This document shows, piece after piece, positions 6,913 through 19,206 of a DNA stretch of 48,228 bases. A program made the position numbers and the translations under genes. The notes under the pieces are model-generated. The model was given only the letters and a program-made list of their open reading frames with translations, was not told where the DNA came from and did no database searches. Position 1 is the stretch's first letter. The number at the start of each line of letters is the position of its first letter. The DNA comes from Chloroflexota bacterium. GTDB lineage: Bacteria; Chloroflexota; Anaerolineae; UBA4142. The stretch is from contig JACQYF010000077.1 in NCBI GenBank assembly GCA_016208315.1, positions 1-48,228 of the forward strand, given 5' to 3'.

Positions 6913-8136
6913 ATGAAAATCGCGCTCGTCACACCGTATGACTACCCGTACCCCGGCGGCGTGAATGAACACGTCACGGCGCTCGACCGCGAGTTCCGCG
7001 CGCTCGGCCACGACACGCGGATCATCGCGGCCTCGACGACGAACGAAGACGTCTTGGGCGACCACGTCATCAAGGTGAGCAATGCGATTTCGCCGATGCC
7101 GTTCAGCGGCTCAACCGCGCGCATCACGCTGTCGCCCCAAGTGTACCGGCGCGTCAAAAAGATTCTGAAAACCGAAAAATTCGACGTCGTCCACGTCCAC
7201 GAGCCGGGCGTACCGATGCTGTCGCTGGTCGTCCTCCGCCACTCGCACGCGTTAAACGTCGGCACGTTCCACGCGTTCCGCGAAACCAACGCCTTGTACG
7301 AGGTCGCGGCCCCGCTCGTCAAACGCGTTTTCAACCGGTTGGACGGGCGGATTTTTGTTTCCGAAGCCGTGCGCGACTATATCACGCAATATTTCCCCGG
7401 CGACTATACGATCATCCCTAACGGCATCAACTGCGAACGTTTTTCCGCGCCGGACATCAAGCCCATCGAGCGCTTTAACGACGGCCGACCGAACATTCTC
7501 TTTGTAGGCCGGCTGGACAAACGCAAGGGCTTTAGGCACTTGCTCCGCGCGTATCCTTACATCAAACTGGTGATTCCGAATGCGCGCCTAATCGTCGTCG
7601 GGGCGTTCGGCGATAAGGAGAAGGCGCCCTTTCTGCGCTACGCCCGCACGCACAAATTGCGCGGCGTTCATTTCGTCGGCTATGTTTCCCCGGCGGAACT
7701 GCCGCGCTATTATCGCACCGCGACGGTATTTTGCGCGCCGAACACCGGTTTCGAGAGTTTTGGCATCATCCTGCTCGAGGCGATGGCCGCCGGCGTGCCG
7801 ATTGTCGCGAGCGATATCGCGGGGTTTCGAACCGTGATCCAGGATTGCGCCGAAGGCACGCTCGTTCCGCCCGGCAACGAGCAAGCCATCGCCCGCGCCC
7901 TTGTTCACTTGCTGCGCGATCCGGCGCGGCGCGCGGAAATGACTCTGTGCGGCAAGCGCAAGGCCTTGGAGTACGACTGGAGCATTATCGCCAAGCGCGT
8001 ATTGACGTATTATCAAGACTTGCTGGCGGCGCGGTCTTTGGCGACGCACATCCAATCCACGGCCGGCAAATGGCGCATGGCGCGCGTCCGCCATCTGCTC
8101 AACTGGCCGCGCCGGCGGCGGAAGGTGACGCCATGA
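6913..8136 (+). CDS. pimA: GT4 glycosyltransferase, phosphatidylinositol mannosyltransferase (PimA-like)
   Basis: A 407-aa GT-B glycosyltransferase of family GT4. PYPGGVNEHV near the N-terminus is the acceptor-side glycine loop; VVHVHEPGVPMLSL, IPNGINCERF, LFVGRLDKRKGF, FCAPNTGFESFGIILLEAM and EYDWSIIAKRVLTYY follow the actinobacterial PimA almost block by block, including the CAPNTG-ESFGI nucleotide-sugar site. PimA moves mannose from GDP-mannose to phosphatidylinositol on the inner membrane face. With ino1, PatA-like acyltransferases and a CDP-alcohol phosphotransferase in the cluster, this role fits. The last 40 residues form a basic tail (RRRRKVTP) that could bind membrane. Only a weak ribosome-binding site is visible. 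It may have been adjacent to the thioesterase before the restriction-modification pair arrived. Confidence 0.75.
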   Translation: MKIALVTPYDYPYPGGVNEHVTALDREFRALGHDTRIIAASTTNEDVLGDHVIKVSNAISPMPFSGSTARITLSPQVYRRVKKILKTEKFDVVHVHEPGVPMLSLVVLRHSHALNVGTFHAFRETNALYEVAAPLVKRVFNRLDGRIFVSEAVRDYITQYFPGDYTIIPNGINCERFSAPDIKPIERFNDGRPNILFVGRLDKRKGFRHLLRAYPYIKLVIPNARLIVVGAFGDKEKAPFLRYARTHKLRGVHFVGYVSPAELPRYYRTATVFCAPNTGFESFGIILLEAMAAGVPIVASDIAGFRTVIQDCAEGTLVPPGNEQAIARALVHLLRDPARRAEMTLCGKRKALEYDWSIIAKRVLTYYQDLLAARSLATHIQSTAGKWRMARVRHLLNWPRRRRKVTP

Positions 8137-8176
8137 CCGAGAGCTTGTCCCGAGTATTGCGAGGGATCATCTTCAG

Positions 8177-9322
8177 ATGAGGACTGTCGCCGACGTTGTC
8201 ATTATTGGTGCGGGCGCGACGGGTTGCAGTATCGCCTTTCACCTCGCGCGGCTCAAGCGAACACGCGTGATCGTCGTCGAAAAAGGTTCGCTGGCTTCGG
8301 GCATGACCAAAAGAAGCGGCGGGATGATTCGGCTGAGTTACCCGTGGGAGTCGGAAGCGCGGCTGGCGCTGGCGAGTCTCGGCTATTTTCAGAACTGGAA
8401 GGAGCTGGTCGGCAGCGGCTGCGGATTTACGCGCACCGGATTTGTTACCGTCGCGCAGGGCGAGACGCAGGCCGCGCAACTCGAGCATCAAGTCGCGATG
8501 CTGCGACGCATTGGCGCGAAGGCCGAAATCCTCTCGCGCGAGCAACTGGGCGAATTGCAGCCCGCGGCCCACGTGGACGACGTCACACTCGCGGCGTACG
8601 AACCTGAATCGGGCTATGCCGATCCGATCGCGGCGACGCAATCGCTTGCGGCGCGCGCCAAGAAATTGGGCGTTTCGTTTCACACCGGCACATTCGCCAA
8701 GCGCGTCCTCGTGGAACGCGGCCGCGTCTTTGGGGTGGATACGACCACGGGCGAGATCGAGACTATGTCGGTCGTCATTGCCGCAGGGCCATGGTCGGAT
8801 CGCTTGCTCAAGCCGCTGGGCGTGAAAATCGGCATTCGTTCCGAACGCGCCCAAGTCGCGTTCTTTGAGCGTCCCGCCGAATTGAAAGCCGGCCACGCCG
8901 CGTTCATGGATTCGATCACAGGGGTGTATTTTCGACCCCACACGTTTGGATTGACCCTGGGCGGGTTGACCGAGTGGCAATCGGATGCGAAACCCAATCC
9001 CGATCAGTTCGAGGACACGGTTGATCAGGCATACGTGCAAGATGTCCACCGCCGCATCGTAGCGCGCGTCCCCGCAATGGTGAACGCTAGGTATGTCCGC
9101 GGACATGCCGGCATCTATGATACGAGTCCGGATGGGCACGCCGTGCTCGACCGCGTGCCGGGAATTCACGGCTTGGTCGTAGCTGCAGGATTCAGCGGCA
9201 GCGGGTCCGCGCTTGCGCCGGCCGTAGGCGCGTGCATCGCGGAGCTGGTGACGGAAGGCGCGGCGAGCACGGTGGACCTGAGTCCGTTCGGGTTCGCGCG
9301 GTTTGGGTTGGAAGAATGTTGA
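8177..9322 (+). CDS. FAD-dependent oxidoreductase (DAO family)
   Basis: A 381-aa flavoprotein of the D-amino-acid/sarcosine/glycerol-3-phosphate oxidase superfamily. VVIIGAGATGCSIAFHLAR (residues 7-25) is the FAD-binding Rossmann motif, followed by VVEKG for the ribose contact. SVVIAAGPWSD and the C-terminal GLVVAAGFSGSGSALAPAVG are the second flavin-binding blocks. Residues around 40-50 (TKRSGGMIRLSY) match the usual SGG loop. The substrate is not readable; sarcosine- or glycine-like amines are usual. Its place between pimA and the phosphatidyltransferase, with a 7-base overlap into the latter, suggests co-expression and perhaps a lipid-linked substrate, but this is only context. Confidence 0.8.
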   Translation: MRTVADVVIIGAGATGCSIAFHLARLKRTRVIVVEKGSLASGMTKRSGGMIRLSYPWESEARLALASLGYFQNWKELVGSGCGFTRTGFVTVAQGETQAAQLEHQVAMLRRIGAKAEILSREQLGELQPAAHVDDVTLAAYEPESGYADPIAATQSLAARAKKLGVSFHTGTFAKRVLVERGRVFGVDTTTGEIETMSVVIAAGPWSDRLLKPLGVKIGIRSERAQVAFFERPAELKAGHAAFMDSITGVYFRPHTFGLTLGGLTEWQSDAKPNPDQFEDTVDQAYVQDVHRRIVARVPAMVNARYVRGHAGIYDTSPDGHAVLDRVPGIHGLVVAAGFSGSGSALAPAVGACIAELVTEGAASTVDLSPFGFARFGLEEC

Positions 9323-9909
9323 GCAACCTCGTTCGCCAACGCGCGCAAGCGCTCCTGAATTCAATCGCTCGCCTTTTGGGCGCACTGGGCCTGACCCCCA
9401 ACACCCTGACCCTCATCGGCTTTTTGGCAATGTGCGGAATCGGCGTCGTGTTGGCCGTCGGTTACCTCGCGCTCGGCGGCGTCCTCATCATTGCCGCCGG
9501 AATTTTCGACGCGCTCGACGGCTCGCTGGCGCGACTGACGAATCGCGTGACCAAGTTCGGCGCGTTCCTCGATTCGACGACCGACCGCTTTGCCGAAGGC
9601 GCGCTCTACTTGGGCATCATGTTTTGGTATTTGCAGCAGGGCGCGACGTTTGTCGCGTACCTGGTTTATTTGACCTTGCTCGGCTCGCTCATGGTGAGCT
9701 ACGCGCGGGCGCGCGCCGAGGGCATCGGCGTCGAGTGCAAAGAAGGCATGATGACGCGCTTTGAGCGCTTCGCGCTTTTGATCGTCGGCTTGATCCTTAC
9801 GGCTTTTCTCGGCGACGCGCCCCTGTTTGCCGTGCTCGCCATCCTCGCCGTTTTCACCAACGTCACGGCCGTCCAGCGCATGTGGCTAGTCTATCGCACG
9901 ACCAAGTAA
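9316..9909 (+). CDS. CDP-alcohol phosphatidyltransferase, probable phosphatidylinositol-phosphate synthase
   Basis: Integral membrane enzyme of 197 aa that joins CDP-diacylglycerol to an alcohol. The signature D-x2-D-G-x2-A-R-x8-G-x3-D-x3-D is complete: Asp65, Asp68, Gly69, Ala72-Arg73, Gly82, Asp86, Asp90. About six hydrophobic segments surround it, the usual number. In actinobacteria and archaea the homologous enzyme uses inositol phosphate, and the presence of ino1 and pimA here supports that acceptor; phosphatidylglycerophosphate synthesis cannot be excluded. The ATG at 9316 overlaps the oxidoreductase stop by 7 bases and begins MLSNLVRQ, so the longer frame upstream was discarded. Confidence 0.85.
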   Translation: MLSNLVRQRAQALLNSIARLLGALGLTPNTLTLIGFLAMCGIGVVLAVGYLALGGVLIIAAGIFDALDGSLARLTNRVTKFGAFLDSTTDRFAEGALYLGIMFWYLQQGATFVAYLVYLTLLGSLMVSYARARAEGIGVECKEGMMTRFERFALLIVGLILTAFLGDAPLFAVLAILAVFTNVTAVQRMWLVYRTTK

Positions 9910-9914
9910 CGTCT

Positions 9915-10733
9915 ATGTCGCAGAGCCAGTGTAATCCGCGCCGCTATTCGTATCCGGTACTCCACCTCATTGTGCCCTTTGTGCGCGTGCTGCTTGGTAT
10001 GCGTTCCTCGCTGAGCCACGATGCCGCATTGCTGTTGAGAAACGTTCGCCCCGGACCGCGTGTCTTGAATGCCACGAATATTCCGCCCACGACGCCCTTT
10101 GTGATGGTCATGAATCATTACGACCGACCGGGTCTCGGCGCATGGTGGGGAGTCAGCGTCATAGTGTCTGCCGTGGCCGCGCAGCGCACGCAAGAGCCGC
10201 GCGAACTGCGTATGGCCATGGCGCGCGAATGGTGGTATCCAAGCGGAATCGGACGCGTGCTCAAGCAGCCACTCACGCATTGGTTCTTTGGCCAACTCGC
10301 GAAAAGCTATGGCTTGATCCCACTGCCGCCCGTCATCGAGAAAGCGGAATTCCGCGGGCAGGGCGCGCTGGCGATTCGGCACGCCGTCGCGCTGATGCGC
10401 GGCGCGCATCCTCAACTGGTCGGACTGTCGCCGGAGGGGCGCACCGGGGAGAATCTCACGTTGTGCGAACCGCCCGCGGGCACGGGGTTGTTCCTCCTCA
10501 TGCTCACACGCGACGCGGCGCCTTGCTTGCCGGTGGGAATTTACGAGGATGCCGATATGGCGCTGACGGTGAACTTCGGCGCGCCGTTTCAGCTTGCCGT
10601 ACCGCGCGGTCTCACGCGGGAGCAGCAGGATCGTTCGGCTGTGCGGCAAGTAATGACTGAAGTTGGCAGATTGCTGCCGAAGCGGATGTGGGGCGCGTAT
10701 AAAGCGGATATTGGGACACGTCACGTACTCTGA
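9915..10733 (+). CDS. PlsC-like acyltransferase with altered HX4D motif
   Basis: A 272-aa protein resembling 1-acylglycerol-3-phosphate acyltransferases. MVMNHYDRPG (residues 64-73) stands where NHxSxxD normally lies: His68 is present, but the Asp expected at 73 is Gly, while an Asp occurs at 70. SPEGRTGEN further on matches motif III (PEGTRS). The fold is therefore likely, the catalytic competence uncertain. It starts five bases after the phosphatidyltransferase stop and is the last gene of the lipid cluster; a role in making or remodelling the phosphatidic acid precursor fits. GTG 9882 is an alternative start that would overlap the previous gene. Confidence 0.65.
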   Translation: MSQSQCNPRRYSYPVLHLIVPFVRVLLGMRSSLSHDAALLLRNVRPGPRVLNATNIPPTTPFVMVMNHYDRPGLGAWWGVSVIVSAVAAQRTQEPRELRMAMAREWWYPSGIGRVLKQPLTHWFFGQLAKSYGLIPLPPVIEKAEFRGQGALAIRHAVALMRGAHPQLVGLSPEGRTGENLTLCEPPAGTGLFLLMLTRDAAPCLPVGIYEDADMALTVNFGAPFQLAVPRGLTREQQDRSAVRQVMTEVGRLLPKRMWGAYKADIGTRHVL

Positions 10734-10761
10734 ATGTCGAGAGGTCGAATTTGGGAATCCG

Positions 10762-10770
10762 TGTTATACT
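10762..10770 (+). promoter_or_regulatory. Extended -10 promoter, TGT-TATACT
   Basis: TG-T-TATACT fits the extended -10 element. No clear -35 lies 17 bases upstream, as is common with extended -10 promoters. Transcription would start near 10777 and give an 87-base leader before the PAS kinase ATG at 10864. The same TATACT box recurs before other genes in this window. Confidence 0.45.
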
Positions 10771-10863
10771 GATGTCCAATTAGCCCGTTCCATCGGACAA
10801 GTGCTGTTACGTGCCTCGAGGGCTATTCGTCAGTCAGATTGACAATTCGTCAGGGTCAATTTG

Positions 10864-13377
10864 ATGGCTAGATCGGATGCCATGCCGGAATATCGCGGAG
10901 ATATTGCAGAGCCGACGGGGTCGCACATTCAAGCGATCCGTTTCGTCGTTGGCGAGGACCGCTTCCGAGCGCTCTTGGAAGCCGCGCCGGATGCGATGGT
11001 CATTGTGGACCAAGCCGGGCGCATCGTCGAGCTGAATCAACAAGCGGAACGGCTTTTCCTCTACCCGCGCGCCGAGTTGCTTGGAGCGGAGCTGGAGCTG
11101 CTGCTTCCGAAAGCCGTTCGATCCAAACATGCGCAACATCGCCGGGACTATAATGCCGAGCCGCGCTCTCGGCCGATGGGGATGGGGTTGGCGCTCGCCG
11201 CGCGCCGGAAAGATGGCAGCGAAGTTCCGGTCGAGATCAGTCTGAGTCCACTGCAAACCGCCGATGGGGTACTCGTCATCGCGGCGATCCGCGATATCAG
11301 CGCGCACCAACACGCGCTCGCGATCCAGCGCCAGCAAACCGACCTGCTCCATCTCGCGCACGACAGCATCTTCGTGATGGACCTGGACGACCGCATCACG
11401 TTCTGGAATCGCGGCGCGGCTGAGCGGTACGGCTGGAGTCAGCAGGAAGCGCTCGGTCAGGTGACGCACATCCTCTTGCGCACTGAATTCCCCCGACCGC
11501 GGGAAGAAATCCAAGAGGAACTTGACCGCACGGGCTATTGGGAAGGCGAACTCGTTCACAGGACGCGCACGGGCCAGCGCATGATCGTCGCGAGCCGCTG
11601 GGCGCTGCAACGCGATGCGCACGGCACGCCCACGGCGATTCTCGAAATCAACAACGACATCACTGACCGCAAGCGCGCCGAAGACGCGGTTCGCGAACTC
11701 TACGCGGATTTGGAGCAGCGCGTGCAAGAACGCACCGCGCAGCTTCAAGCCGCGAATCGGCAATTGGGAGAGCTGAACGTGCAGCTCGAAGAGGAAATCG
11801 CCGAGCGCAAGCACGGGGAAGCCGCACTGCACGAGAGCGAGGAGCAGTACCGCACCTTGTTCGAACATATTCCTGACGTCGCCGTTGTGCGTGAGATGGT
11901 TCAGGGTCCGGACGGTGATACCATTGACTTTATTACCCGCCAAGTCAATCCAGCGTGGGAAAAATCCACCGGAATCTCCAGGGACAAAGCGATTGGTAAA
12001 ACGATCCGTGAATTGGTTCCCAACATTGAACCCTATTGGCTGGACTTGTACGCCCAGGTCGCTCTGACCGGTAAACCGGCGCGCATTGAAAATTACATTC
12101 GCGTAGTGGATAAATGGTTTGAAAATTCCGTCTACTCGCCCAAGCGTGGCTATGTGGTCGCTGTCGCCAGAGACATTACCGAGCGCAAGCAAGCGGAAGA
12201 ACGCATGCGCTATCAAGCCGCCTTGGTCGAGCACGCCAGCGACGCCATTACCTCTTCCGACGAGAATTTTGTGATTCGCACCTGGAACCAAGCGGCCCAA
12301 GACCTCTTCGGTTGGCGGGCCGAAGAGGTAATCGGCAAACGCTCCTCAGACGTCTTGCCGGCCCAAGTTCAGAACGGTCAAGATCGACAAGCCGCCGCCA
12401 AAGAATTTCTTGAGAACGGTTATTGGCGCGGCGAGGTCACCTACCGGCGTAAAGATGGCAGCCAAGTGAGCACCTTGGTCGCCAGCGTCGCTCTGCGCGA
12501 CAGCCAGGGAAAAATCACCGGCGCGCTCGCCATCCATACGGACATCACCGAGCGCAAGCGCGCCGAGGAACACATCCGGCAATTAAATCAGACGTTAGAA
12601 GAGCACACCCAAGACCTGGAGATGACCTCCGAAGAACTGCGGGTAACGAATGAAGACCTGCAAAGCGCCAATGACAACCTCCGCATTGCCAACGAGGGAT
12701 TGTTGGTGGCGAATGAGGAACTGGAAGGCCTCGCGGAAGCTTTGGCCTTGGACCTGCGCCGCCCGCTCGTCTCGATCCGCCATCTGACGCAATTGATTAG
12801 CCAAGACCACATCACCCAGCTTCCATCCGAGACACAGCCCATGTTCCAACTCATCCAAGCGAACGCCGACGAAATGGAGCAGATGGCCCAGGCATTGCTT
12901 CAAGTGACCGCGATCACGCGGCAACCGCTCGAGAAGCAGACCGTTAGCTCGGAAGAACTAGTTCGTGGGGTGCTGGGGGACCTCAGATGGGAGAACCGAG
13001 ACCGTCAAATCGAGACCACCCTGGGCGTTCTGCCCGACTGTCAGGGCGATCCCGCTTTGCTCGACGTGGTCTGGCGCCACCTGCTCTCCAATGCCGTCAA
13101 GTTCACGCGCGCGCGCCGTGTGGCCCACATTGAAATTGGCTCGCACGAAGACGGCGGCCATCGCGTGTACTTTGTCAAGGATAACGGCGTTGGCTTTAGC
13201 ATGGACTACGCTCAGACGATCTTTCGTGCGTTCCAGCGTTATCACCGTGATGACGAATACGCAGGCGCGGGAGTCGGTCTCACGATCGTGGAACGCATCA
13301 TTCGTCGGCATGGCGGACGCGTGTGGGCGGAAGGGGCGGTGGACCAGGGCGCGACACTGTATTTCACGCTGGACTGA
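10864..13377 (+). CDS. Multi-PAS histidine-kinase-like protein lacking the phospho-acceptor histidine
   Basis: An 837-aa cytoplasmic sensor with no transmembrane segment. PAS domains lie at about 40-150, 155-270, 330-440 and 450-565, separated by coiled-coil linkers. A long coiled coil with repeated NEDL/NEGL/NEEL units (about 570-620) leads to the dimerisation helix. There the usual SHDLRxPL is ALALDLRRPL: the histidine is Leu629 (codon TTG). The ATPase half is intact, with HLLSNAVKFT (N box), DNGVGFS (G1) and GAGVGLTIVERI (G2). It may therefore act as a regulator of another kinase, or signal by dimer changes. ATG 10864 was preferred to TTG 10861. The intact sister kinase follows 70 bases later and shares the last 270 residues closely. 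Confidence 0.88.
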   Translation: MARSDAMPEYRGDIAEPTGSHIQAIRFVVGEDRFRALLEAAPDAMVIVDQAGRIVELNQQAERLFLYPRAELLGAELELLLPKAVRSKHAQHRRDYNAEPRSRPMGMGLALAARRKDGSEVPVEISLSPLQTADGVLVIAAIRDISAHQHALAIQRQQTDLLHLAHDSIFVMDLDDRITFWNRGAAERYGWSQQEALGQVTHILLRTEFPRPREEIQEELDRTGYWEGELVHRTRTGQRMIVASRWALQRDAHGTPTAILEINNDITDRKRAEDAVRELYADLEQRVQERTAQLQAANRQLGELNVQLEEEIAERKHGEAALHESEEQYRTLFEHIPDVAVVREMVQGPDGDTIDFITRQVNPAWEKSTGISRDKAIGKTIRELVPNIEPYWLDLYAQVALTGKPARIENYIRVVDKWFENSVYSPKRGYVVAVARDITERKQAEERMRYQAALVEHASDAITSSDENFVIRTWNQAAQDLFGWRAEEVIGKRSSDVLPAQVQNGQDRQAAAKEFLENGYWRGEVTYRRKDGSQVSTLVASVALRDSQGKITGALAIHTDITERKRAEEHIRQLNQTLEEHTQDLEMTSEELRVTNEDLQSANDNLRIANEGLLVANEELEGLAEALALDLRRPLVSIRHLTQLISQDHITQLPSETQPMFQLIQANADEMEQMAQALLQVTAITRQPLEKQTVSSEELVRGVLGDLRWENRDRQIETTLGVLPDCQGDPALLDVVWRHLLSNAVKFTRARRVAHIEIGSHEDGGHRVYFVKDNGVGFSMDYAQTIFRAFQRYHRDDEYAGAGVGLTIVERIIRRHGGRVWAEGAVDQGATLYFTLD

Positions 13378-13447
13378 ACCCTTCACCGCTGCTGCGCAGA
13401 ATCGGTAGGCCGTTCAGTATGACTCGGCATTGCCGCAGAGGAGCCAT

Positions 13448-15505
13448 ATGAACCAAACGAAAAAGACCAAAACCAAACCGATCCAGGCGCGTCCCGCAGC
13501 GCAAAAGAAAACGCCCCGTCCGCGGTCAACTCAATCGGCGGCGCCCGCCAATCGTCTGTTGCACGAGTTGCAGGTGTATCAGGTCGAACTCGAGGCGCAG
13601 AACCAGGAATTGCGCGATGCGCATCAGTTGCTGGAAGAATCGCGCAACCGCTACGCCGACCTGTACGACCTGGCGCCCATCGGCTATGTCACCTTGACCG
13701 GCAAGGGCATCATCCAAGAAATCAATCTGCCCGGCGCAGTCATGCTCGGCGTCGAGCGCTCGCGACTGATCGGATTGCCCTTCAACCTACACGTCGCGAA
13801 AAGCGACCGGCCCATTTTCCGCGAGCATTTGCGGCGCTGCCAGCAAGAGCCGGATTGCGGCACGACCGAGTTGCACTTGGGCCGCAAGGACGGCGATTTC
13901 CTCGACGTCGAACTCCGCAGCGTGCCCATTCGAAACCCGGGCCAGAAAACGACGGCCTATCTCACCGCGATTACGGACATCACCACGCGCCGGGCGCTCG
14001 AGGAATCCTTGCGCGCGAGCGAGGCGCTATTTCGAGCGGTTTTCGAGCGGGCGGGGATGGGTATGGCGCTCTGCGATCATGCGGGCCATCTCAGGCGGGT
14101 GAATCCGGCGCTGCAGCAAATGCTGGGATACCCGGAAGCCGAACTGATCGGCAAGTCCTTTACAGAATTAAGTCATCCTGAGGATAACCCGCTCGACGAG
14201 AATCTTTATGCGGCGCTCGTCGCCGGCCAACGGGATTCGTACCAAATCGAAAAACGCTATCTGCGCCGGGATGGTCAGCTGTTATGGGCCCGTGTGACGG
14301 TGTCGCTGATCCGGGACCGCCGGGGCAAGCCCAGCTTCGCGGTCAAGCTGGTCGAGAACATCACCGAGTACAAACACGTGGAAGCGGCCTTGCGCGAAAG
14401 CGAAGTCCGTTACCGGACGCTCTTCACCAATATGAGTGAAGGGTTTGCGCTGGGTGAGGCGCTCTTCGCCGACGATGGAACGCCACGCGATTTTCGTTTT
14501 CTCGAAGTCAACGCGGGCTTTGAGCGCCAGTCGGGTCTACGGCGAGAGGATATGGTTGGGAGACTCATATCGGAGGCCGTCCCGAGCCTTGAAAACCTCT
14601 GGATCGAAACATACGGTCGCGTTGCCAAGACCGGCGAGCCGGTCCGGTTTACTGATTTCAACCGGAGCACCAACCGGCACTATGAGGTGTACTGCTACCG
14701 GCCGGCGCCGGGGCGGTTTGCGATTCTCTTTAGAGATATTACCGACCAACGGCTCGCCGAGGATCGCATCCAGAGATTGAATCGCGACCTGGAACGGCGC
14801 GCTGCCGAGCTTGAAATCGCGAACGAGGAACTCGATTCGTTTTCCTATTCCGTCTCGCACGATCTGCGGTCACCCTTGGCTTCCATTCAGACTTTTTCAC
14901 AGGTGCTGCTTGAAGACTATGGATCCCAACTCCCCGACGAAGGCAAGAATTTCTTGAATATGATCGGCAGTAATTCCTTGGCCTTGCATCATCTGGTCGA
15001 GGACCTTTTGACCTTTTCGCGCATGAGTCGGCAACCGCTCAACAAAACGACTGTGCCGACCGCGGAACTCGTGCGCCAGGTTCTCGCAAAGCTGACGAAC
15101 GCCGAACCGGGTCGCCAGGTCGAGGTCGTCATTGGCGATCTACCCGCCTGTCAGGCCGATCCGGCGTTGCTGACCCAGGTCTGGGTCAATCTACTGTCCA
15201 ATGCGCTCAAGTTCACCGCCAAGTGCCACCACACTCACATCGAAATCGGCTCGTTCGCCCCGCCCGTTGGCACGGGGGAGGGAGAGGGGGTCGTGTATTT
15301 CGTCAAGGATAATGGCGCCGGTTTTGATATGGACCAGGCCGGAAAGCTCTTTGGAGTTTTCCAGCGCCTGCACGACGAAGAAGACTATCCCGGCACCGGG
15401 GTCGGACTAGCCATTGTGGAACGAATCGTCCGCCGGCATGGGGGCCGGATTTGGGCAGAAGGCGTCGCGGGCCAAGGCGCCAGCTTCTTCTTCACGCTTG
15501 CGTGA
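13448..15505 (+). CDS. PAS-domain sensor histidine kinase
   Basis: A 685-aa soluble kinase. After a Lys/Pro-rich start comes the helix HELQVYQVELEAQNQELRDA (about residues 40-59), typical of this PAS-kinase group, then three PAS domains at about 70-185, 190-310 and 320-435. FSYSVSHDLRSPL carries the phospho-accepting His471. The ATPase domain has VNLLSNALKFT, DNGAGFD and GTGVGLAIVERI. An AGAGGAG ribosome-binding site (13437-13443) fixes the ATG at 13448. No receiver domain is attached, and no response regulator lies next to it; the nearest partners are the degenerate kinase before it and the CheB-CheR protein after it. The stimulus is unknown; PAS domains usually bind haem, flavin or small ligands. 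Confidence 0.9.
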   Translation: MNQTKKTKTKPIQARPAAQKKTPRPRSTQSAAPANRLLHELQVYQVELEAQNQELRDAHQLLEESRNRYADLYDLAPIGYVTLTGKGIIQEINLPGAVMLGVERSRLIGLPFNLHVAKSDRPIFREHLRRCQQEPDCGTTELHLGRKDGDFLDVELRSVPIRNPGQKTTAYLTAITDITTRRALEESLRASEALFRAVFERAGMGMALCDHAGHLRRVNPALQQMLGYPEAELIGKSFTELSHPEDNPLDENLYAALVAGQRDSYQIEKRYLRRDGQLLWARVTVSLIRDRRGKPSFAVKLVENITEYKHVEAALRESEVRYRTLFTNMSEGFALGEALFADDGTPRDFRFLEVNAGFERQSGLRREDMVGRLISEAVPSLENLWIETYGRVAKTGEPVRFTDFNRSTNRHYEVYCYRPAPGRFAILFRDITDQRLAEDRIQRLNRDLERRAAELEIANEELDSFSYSVSHDLRSPLASIQTFSQVLLEDYGSQLPDEGKNFLNMIGSNSLALHHLVEDLLTFSRMSRQPLNKTTVPTAELVRQVLAKLTNAEPGRQVEVVIGDLPACQADPALLTQVWVNLLSNALKFTAKCHHTHIEIGSFAPPVGTGEGEGVVYFVKDNGAGFDMDQAGKLFGVFQRLHDEEDYPGTGVGLAIVERIVRRHGGRIWAEGVAGQGASFFFTLA

Positions 15506-15576
15506 AGCCGTCACGCTTGCGTAAAGATTCACCCGAGGCCGGCGAGCAAGAGTGTGATCGTCAGGGGACACACCAG

Positions 15577-18618
<3,042 letters not shown>

Positions 18619-19168
18619 CCGTGGGGGTAGCCGAAAGTTGTAACAACGCCGCGTAGGGATCGCCTTCGAGATGCAAGTATTGCGCGAACGCCGGCTCGGT
18701 TTTGACGCCGGCCTGCTTTAGCCGCCGAATTTCCTCGCGCGCCACTTCCCCGCCCATCGCCAAGACCCGCGCCTCCACGAGCATATGCCGATACGCGTTC
18801 TGTTCCGTCGCGGGGCGCGGCTGCCCGAAGATTTGGACCGGCCACCCGTCGAACTCGAAATCCGCGACCACGCGCGGCGTTCCATCCGCGCTTTTCTGCT
18901 CGATGCGAAAACGCGCGTGCGCGCCGAAAGCCGAGGTCACTTGACGCGCGAACGCCGCAAGGTCACGTGCCTCGCAAATAATGTCGAGATCGCTGCCTTC
19001 GATGTCAATGTCCAGCGGGACGGTGCCGACGAGGATCGGGGAATAGTCGCGGAGAATATCAAAAACGCCTAATGCTTGGAGCGCGCGGTACGCGTGCTGC
19101 TGCCGCGCGGTGCCGCGTGCGAGGTAACTAAAGTCGCGCCAATCGGTTTGCATTACGGTCGAGGAAAG

Positions 19169-19195
19169 CCCTCCCCTGTCAGTGACGGGGGAGGG
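19169..19195 (-). terminator. Hairpin between etfA and DUF4269 gene
   Basis: CCCTCCCC (19169-19176) pairs with GGGGAGGG (19188-19195) over an 11-base loop. On the minus strand the stem is followed by CTTTCC, a weak T-run. It could end or reduce transcription after etfA, but it also matches a common GC-rich intergenic motif, so terminator function is tentative. Confidence 0.45.
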
Positions 19196-19206
19196 TTGGG
19201 TGGGGG

